Below are positions 4,830 to 8,637 of a stretch of DNA of 8,637 nt, piece by piece. The position numbers were made by a program, and so were the translations under genes. The DNA is from Chloroflexota bacterium (GTDB taxonomy: Bacteria > Chloroflexota > Anaerolineae > Aggregatilineales > UBA3940), in assembly GCA_010092775.1 (NCBI GenBank), contig JAADYZ010000110.1:1-8637 (forward strand), read 5' to 3'. The notes beneath the pieces were generated by a model. That model was given only the letters and a program-made list of their open reading frames with translations, made no database searches and had not been told where the DNA came from. Position 1 is the stretch's first letter. The number at the start of each line of letters is the position of its first letter.

Positions 4830-7800
4830 ATGAATATTGATCTGCTGTGGGTGACGGTCAGCGCTGGCCTGGTGTTCTTAATGCAGGCTGGCTTCCTCTG
4901 CCTTGAGTCTGGTCTGACGCGCAATAAGAACTACATCAACACAGCAATGAGTAACCTGGCGGATTTCGCCGTTTCTACGCTGTTGTTCTGGGCCTTTGGC
5001 TACGCGTTGATGTTCGGAGTCAGCCAAAGCGGCTGGATCGGCACATCAACCTTCTTCGTCAGCTATGACCGCGATGGGGTGGATTTACTCGTCTTCTTCA
5101 TCTTCCAGGTGATGTTCTGTGGCGCAGCGATCACTATTCTGTCTGGTGCTATCGCCGAGCGGATGCGCTTCTTCAGCTACATCATTATTTCCGCGGTGAT
5201 CTCAGGGTTGGTTTATCCGGTTTTCGGCCACTGGGTCTGGAACGGCATTGCAGTGGGCGAGGCCACCGGCTGGTTGGCCTCTATGGGCTTTGTCGACTTC
5301 GCCGGATCGAGTGTCGTCCACAGCGTCGGAGGTTGGGGTGCTCTGGCCATCTTGTTGATTGTGGGGCCACGCTTAGGGCGTTTTCCCAAAGACGGCCCTG
5401 CGCGCCGTTTTTCCGGGGCTGATGTCCCCCTGGCAGCAGTCGGTGTGCTGCTGTTGTGGCTTGGGTGGTTTGGATTTAACGGCGGCAGCACCCTGGCCTA
5501 CTCGGAGAACGTCATTCGCATTATCAGCAACACTGTGATCTCGGGCTCTGCCGGTCTCTTCTCAGCCCTGTTCGTTGGCTGGCTGCTGCGCGGCAAGGCT
5601 GAGGTCGATCTGGCGGTAAATGGCTCGCTGGTCGGTTTGGTCGCGATTACCGCCAATTGCCATGCTGTGACCACCACGGGAGCCGCACTAATCGGTTTGA
5701 TTGCAGGCTTGATCTTCCTGGCAATCGATGCCCTGCTCATCCGCTTCAAAATCGACGACGCGGTCGGCGCCATTCCAGTGCACCTGGGGGGTGGGGTGTG
5801 GGGCACCTTAGCAGTCGCCCTGTTCGGCCTGCCAGACCTCCTCGGGACGGGCCTGAGCCGCCCGGAGCAGTTTGGCGTGCAGCTTCTCGGTGTGCTGGTG
5901 TGTGGCGCCTGGACTTTCGGCGTGACCTACCTGATCCTGAGGATCGTCAATCGTATTGCGCCACTGCGCGTTTCCGCCGAAGGCGAGGAGGTTGGCTTGA
6001 ACGTCTCTGAGCATGGCGCACGCACCGATCTGTTGGACCTCTTTACGGTGATGGATCAGCAATCCAAGACAGGTGACCTCAGCCTGAGGGTGCCAATCGA
6101 ACCATTTACTCAGGTCGGTCAGATCGGCCAGCATTATAACGCGGTCCTGGAAGCGCTAGAGGCGACCGTGCTGCGCACTGAGTCCATCGTGCGCTCTGCG
6201 ATGGATGGCATTGTGGTCTTTCCACGCACCAGCCTGGAGATCAGCGCCATGAACCCGGCAGCGACTGCGATTTTCGGCTACTCCGCGGACTCATTGCTGG
6301 GCCAACCAATTAGCGTGCTGCTTGGCCAGAACCAGACTGACGGCTCAGCGCGTGGCGACACGGAACGTTTGCTGCAAGACCTCGCTCAGGACGATCAGTA
6401 TGAGGAAATGACAGGCTATCGGGCAGACGGCAGCAGCTTCCCGATGGAAGTCGCCTTGACGGAAGCGCGCGTCGGTGAAGACGTATTCTATACGGCCATG
6501 TTCCGCGACATCACTGAGCGGATCGCGGCACGCGAGACTATGCGTGAAGCCAAAGAGATGGCCGAGAAAGCCAACCGAGCCAAAAGCCTCTTCCTGGCCA
6601 ACGTGAGCCATGAGCTGCGCACACCCCTGAACGCCATCATCGGCTACAGCGACCTGATGTTAAACGGCATCTACGGTGACCTAAGCGATGGCCAGCACGA
6701 CCGGCTCTCCCGCATTAATCAGAATGGCCAGCATCTCCTCTCTTTGATCAACGATGTGCTCGACATCTCTAAGATCGAAGCTGGCCGTATGGAGCTTTAT
6801 CTAGAGCGCTTCAACATTGGCCACCTGCTGCAGGAATTGGCCTCGACCGTCTATCCTTTGATGATCCGTAACAACAACACGCTGGACCTTCAGGTGCCCA
6901 AGGACCTGGGCCGCATCAACGCGGACATGGCGAAGGTACGCCAGGCGATTCTCAATCTGTTGAGCAATGCAGCCAAGTTCACGGAGAACGGCACCGTCAC
7001 CCTGAGCGCGAAGCGCAGCACGCAGGATGGGCAAGATTGGATCACGATCATCGTCAAGGACAACGGGATCGGCATGACACCCAGTCAATTGGAACGCGTC
7101 TTTGATGAATTCATGCAGGCGGACGGCTCAACTTCGTCAAAGTATGGCGGAACGGGCCTCGGCTTGTCGATCAGTCGGCGCTTCTGCCGCATGATGGGCG
7201 GCGACATCGACGCCACCAGTGAACGGGGGGTGGGGTCTACCTTTTCGGTTCGCCTCCCCGTTGAGGTCCCCCATACCGCCGATACCTTCCAAGCCCCTGA
7301 ATTGCCCGACAGCGTCGTCGAGGCAATCCGTGAGGGCGCTGGCACCGTGCTGGTCATCGACGATGACGCCGACGCCCGCGAGTTAATCATCACCAACCTG
7401 ACCTTGGAAGGCTTTGAGGTCCTGGTTGCACCCACTGGCAAAGATGGCCTGCGCATGGCGAAAGACTACCAACCCGACGCGATCACACTTGATGTGATGA
7501 TGCCGGGGATGGATGGTTGGGCGGTGCTCAGTGCGCTCAAGGAGGACCCCGCCACTGCTGATATCCCAGTGATTATGCTGACTATGGTCGGGGAACGAAA
7601 TCTAGGCTTCACGCTGGGTGCCTCTGAATACTTGACGAAGCCGGTCGACTCACGCCGGTTGATTAGCGTACTACGTCGATATCATCCCCGCGGTTTCGTC
7701 TCCGAGGACGACGCCATCGGCATCGCGATGGTGATCGATGACGATCCAAGTGTGCGCCAAATGATGCGAGACACGCTTAGTTCCGAATCCTGGATGGTGT

Positions 7801-8096
7801 ATGAAGCAGAACATGGTCAAGACGGTATCGATCAACTAGCGCAAATCCAGCCAGACGTCATTATCCTGGACTTGATGATGCCCGTGATGGATGGCTTTGA
7901 GTTTCTTGAGGCTGTACGCAGCCAAGTGACTTGGCAAGATGTACCAATCATCGTGATCACGGCCAAAGACCTCAACCTTCAGGATCGCAACCGCCTCAAC
8001 GGCTACGTCCAACGCACCCTCAACAAGGGGACAACCAGCAGTCAAGACTTGCTGGACGATCTACGCAGCCTGGTTCGTCGACGCTTGCGGCCTTGA
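4830..8096 (+). CDS. Ammonium channel-histidine kinase fusion: Amt, HAMP-like linker, PAS, HisKA-HATPase, two receivers
   Basis: This is one uninterrupted 1088-residue frame. Residues 1-380 are a full Amt/Mep/Rh channel with about 11 helices. It keeps the pore twin histidines (His164 in SVVHSVGG, His318 in IPVHLGGGVWG), Asp156 eight residues before the first, and the gate-type aromatics Phe92/Phe96 and Phe216 (WFGFNGGS). It ends in the usual Amt tail (LRVSAEGEEVGLNVSEHG, 379-396). A HAMP-like stretch follows (about 400-445, GDLSLRV then VGQIGQHYN), then a PAS domain (about 447-563) and a coiled-coil linker. The kinase core has an H-box with His594 (NVSHELRTPL), an N-box with Asn713 (LNLLSNAAKF), DNGIGM (744-749), FDEFMQAD and GGTGLGLS. 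Receiver 1 (about 838-950) has Asp844-846, phospho-acceptor Asp888, Thr918 and Lys937. Receiver 2 (about 965-1085) has Asp970-972, Asp1014, Thr1044 and Lys1066. The cytoplasmic Amt C-terminus places the kinase inside. I infer ammonium-dependent autophosphorylation of His594 and transfer to the receivers. No output or HPt domain is present. The start fits Amt N-termini, although the ribosome site is weak. Confidence 0.95.
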   Translation: MNIDLLWVTVSAGLVFLMQAGFLCLESGLTRNKNYINTAMSNLADFAVSTLLFWAFGYALMFGVSQSGWIGTSTFFVSYDRDGVDLLVFFIFQVMFCGAAITILSGAIAERMRFFSYIIISAVISGLVYPVFGHWVWNGIAVGEATGWLASMGFVDFAGSSVVHSVGGWGALAILLIVGPRLGRFPKDGPARRFSGADVPLAAVGVLLLWLGWFGFNGGSTLAYSENVIRIISNTVISGSAGLFSALFVGWLLRGKAEVDLAVNGSLVGLVAITANCHAVTTTGAALIGLIAGLIFLAIDALLIRFKIDDAVGAIPVHLGGGVWGTLAVALFGLPDLLGTGLSRPEQFGVQLLGVLVCGAWTFGVTYLILRIVNRIAPLRVSAEGEEVGLNVSEHGARTDLLDLFTVMDQQSKTGDLSLRVPIEPFTQVGQIGQHYNAVLEALEATVLRTESIVRSAMDGIVVFPRTSLEISAMNPAATAIFGYSADSLLGQPISVLLGQNQTDGSARGDTERLLQDLAQDDQYEEMTGYRADGSSFPMEVALTEARVGEDVFYTAMFRDITERIAARETMREAKEMAEKANRAKSLFLANVSHELRTPLNAIIGYSDLMLNGIYGDLSDGQHDRLSRINQNGQHLLSLINDVLDISKIEAGRMELYLERFNIGHLLQELASTVYPLMIRNNNTLDLQVPKDLGRINADMAKVRQAILNLLSNAAKFTENGTVTLSAKRSTQDGQDWITIIVKDNGIGMTPSQLERVFDEFMQADGSTSSKYGGTGLGLSISRRFCRMMGGDIDATSERGVGSTFSVRLPVEVPHTADTFQAPELPDSVVEAIREGAGTVLVIDDDADARELIITNLTLEGFEVLVAPTGKDGLRMAKDYQPDAITLDVMMPGMDGWAVLSALKEDPATADIPVIMLTMVGERNLGFTLGASEYLTKPVDSRRLISVLRRYHPRGFVSEDDAIGIAMVIDDDPSVRQMMRDTLSSESWMVYEAEHGQDGIDQLAQIQPDVIILDLMMPVMDGFEFLEAVRSQVTWQDVPIIVITAKDLNLQDRNRLNGYVQRTLNKGTTSSQDLLDDLRSLVRRRLRP

Positions 8097-8182
8097 GTGG
8101 ATGATTGCGCAAAAGTTCGCATAGGCCCCGGGTCGTGATCTTCGGTACACTGGTCAGCCGGATTGACAACCAACCGCCCGAT

Positions 8183-8211
8183 ATGACAAATTGTGACTTG
8201 CCTGTTACAGT
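8183..8211 (+). promoter_or_regulatory. Promoter of the DUF3048 lipoprotein gene
   Basis: ATGACA (8183-8188, five of six of the -35 consensus) is followed after exactly 17 bases by TACAGT (8206-8211), with the extended -10 TG at 8203-8204. The predicted start is near 8218, giving a leader of about 35 bases. A perfect TTGACA further upstream (8163-8168) has only a weak -10 (ACAAAT, 8186-8191). The 156-base gap after the kinase gene holds no visible intrinsic terminator, so some read-through is possible. Confidence 0.55.
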
Positions 8212-8252
8212 CTGGCCGCTTAGTTTGGATAGATCACTTCGAGGACACCGCG

Positions 8253-8637
8253 ATGCGCATGGTCTTGGCTCACTTTCGTCTGCTCACCTTATTGGGTCTG
8301 GTCGTCTTGCTTCTGGCTGCTTGTGCCCCACAGCCAGCCGTGACCCCTACGCCCACCAAAACGCCCATTCCGCAGGAGGCGGCCGTTGAAGATCAACCGG
8401 TCGCTGCGCCAACGGCCACCCCTGAACCAGGCGGCACGCCGACCGCAACACCTTTGCCAGGCCCTTATGGGCCGACCGGCTACCCGGAAAACGTCAACCC
8501 GTTAACCGGCTTGCCTGTTGATGATGTGGCTGTCTTGGAACGTCGCCCGCTGCTGATCAAAGTCAGCAATGAATCGGACCGTGTGCGGCCGCAGAGTGGC
8601 CTGGCCTTCGCCGACCACGTCTGGGAATATCAGATGG
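8253..8637 (+). CDS. DUF3048 (YerB-like) lipoprotein, N-terminal part (runs off the right edge)
   Basis: The first 128 codons are present. Residues 1-23 are a lipoprotein signal peptide with a basic start, a long hydrophobic core and the lipobox LAAC, so Cys24 should be lipidated and the protein anchored outside the membrane. A Pro/Thr-rich linker (about 25-72, with TPTPTKTP-type segments) resembles linkers of surface lipoproteins in Chloroflexota. From residue 77 the sequence (YPENVNPLTGLPVDD, then RRPLLIKVSNESDRVRPQSGL and WEYQM) matches the start of the DUF3048 domain, known from B. subtilis YerB, whose function is not established. The ATG at 8253 is well supported by GAGGA at 8241-8245 with 7-base spacing; a second in-frame ATG lies two codons on. 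The rest of the gene is beyond the window. Confidence 0.9.
   Translation, partial: MRMVLAHFRLLTLLGLVVLLLAACAPQPAVTPTPTKTPIPQEAAVEDQPVAAPTATPEPGGTPTATPLPGPYGPTGYPENVNPLTGLPVDDVAVLERRPLLIKVSNESDRVRPQSGLAFADHVWEYQM

Noticed and set aside
5785..5803. G-rich stretch as a possible G-quadruplex
   Set aside because: Only three G runs of adequate length are present, and the bases are explained by the conserved Amt segment HLGGGVWG.
5213..5806. Open frames on the minus strand inside the Amt-kinase gene (5213-5491 and 5498-5806)
   Set aside because: Both are antisense shadows of a well-supported conserved protein. They have Pro/Thr/Ala-rich low-complexity translations and no recognisable domain.
8097..8182. 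Terminator after the kinase gene
   Set aside because: Only a 4-bp pairing (TGCG/CGCA) and a CCCGGG palindrome are visible, with no T-run.
8105..8389. Open frame of 94 codons on the plus strand upstream of and overlapping the lipoprotein gene
   Set aside because: It covers the promoter and the signal peptide in another frame. The lipoprotein frame has a lipobox, a good ribosome site and DUF3048 similarity; this one has none of these.

Overview
The window reads as chromosomal DNA of moderately high GC from a bacterium, most likely a Chloroflexota (Anaerolineae-like) lineage. The clues are a DUF3048-type lipoprotein with the Pro/Thr-rich linker common in that phylum, a TTG-started rsgA, long multidomain hybrid kinases, and promoters with TGnTACAnT-like extended -10 boxes. 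This placement is inference from protein style, not from a marker gene. I see no tRNA, rRNA, CRISPR array, insertion sequence or phage gene.

Layout. Positions 1-1929 hold a leftward group: a membrane-anchored endonuclease/exonuclease/phosphatase (EEP) family protein, then an HD-domain phosphohydrolase, then the first residues of a membrane protein cut by the window edge. An intergenic region (1930-2090) with two perfect 7-bp inverted repeats separates this group from the divergent rsgA (2091-3080, ribosome small-subunit maturation GTPase). rsgA converges, with a 13-bp tail-to-tail overlap, on a second leftward pair: a PflX-like (COG1313) radical SAM protein and an 8-hexad-long membrane-anchored protein of 188 residues with no recognised family, probably translated as one unit. 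A second divergent intergenic region (4651-4829) carries a promoter for each side.

The centrepiece is the single 1088-residue gene at 4830-8096. An apparently complete Amt/Mep/Rh ammonium channel with both pore histidines is fused to a HAMP-like linker, a PAS domain, a full histidine kinase and two receiver domains. It looks like an ammonium-sensing hybrid kinase in one polypeptide. Fusions of Amt with a histidine kinase are known (for example Ks-Amt5 from Kuenenia stuttgartiensis), so the principle is described; the PAS plus tandem-receiver arrangement in this lineage is the most interesting content here. No GlnB/GlnK gene lies next to it in the window.

The window closes with a promoter region (8097-8252) and the first 128 codons of a DUF3048 lipoprotein (8253 onward). 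The genes do not form one evident pathway: the two leftward units, rsgA, the ammonium sensor and the lipoprotein each appear to have their own promoter region.
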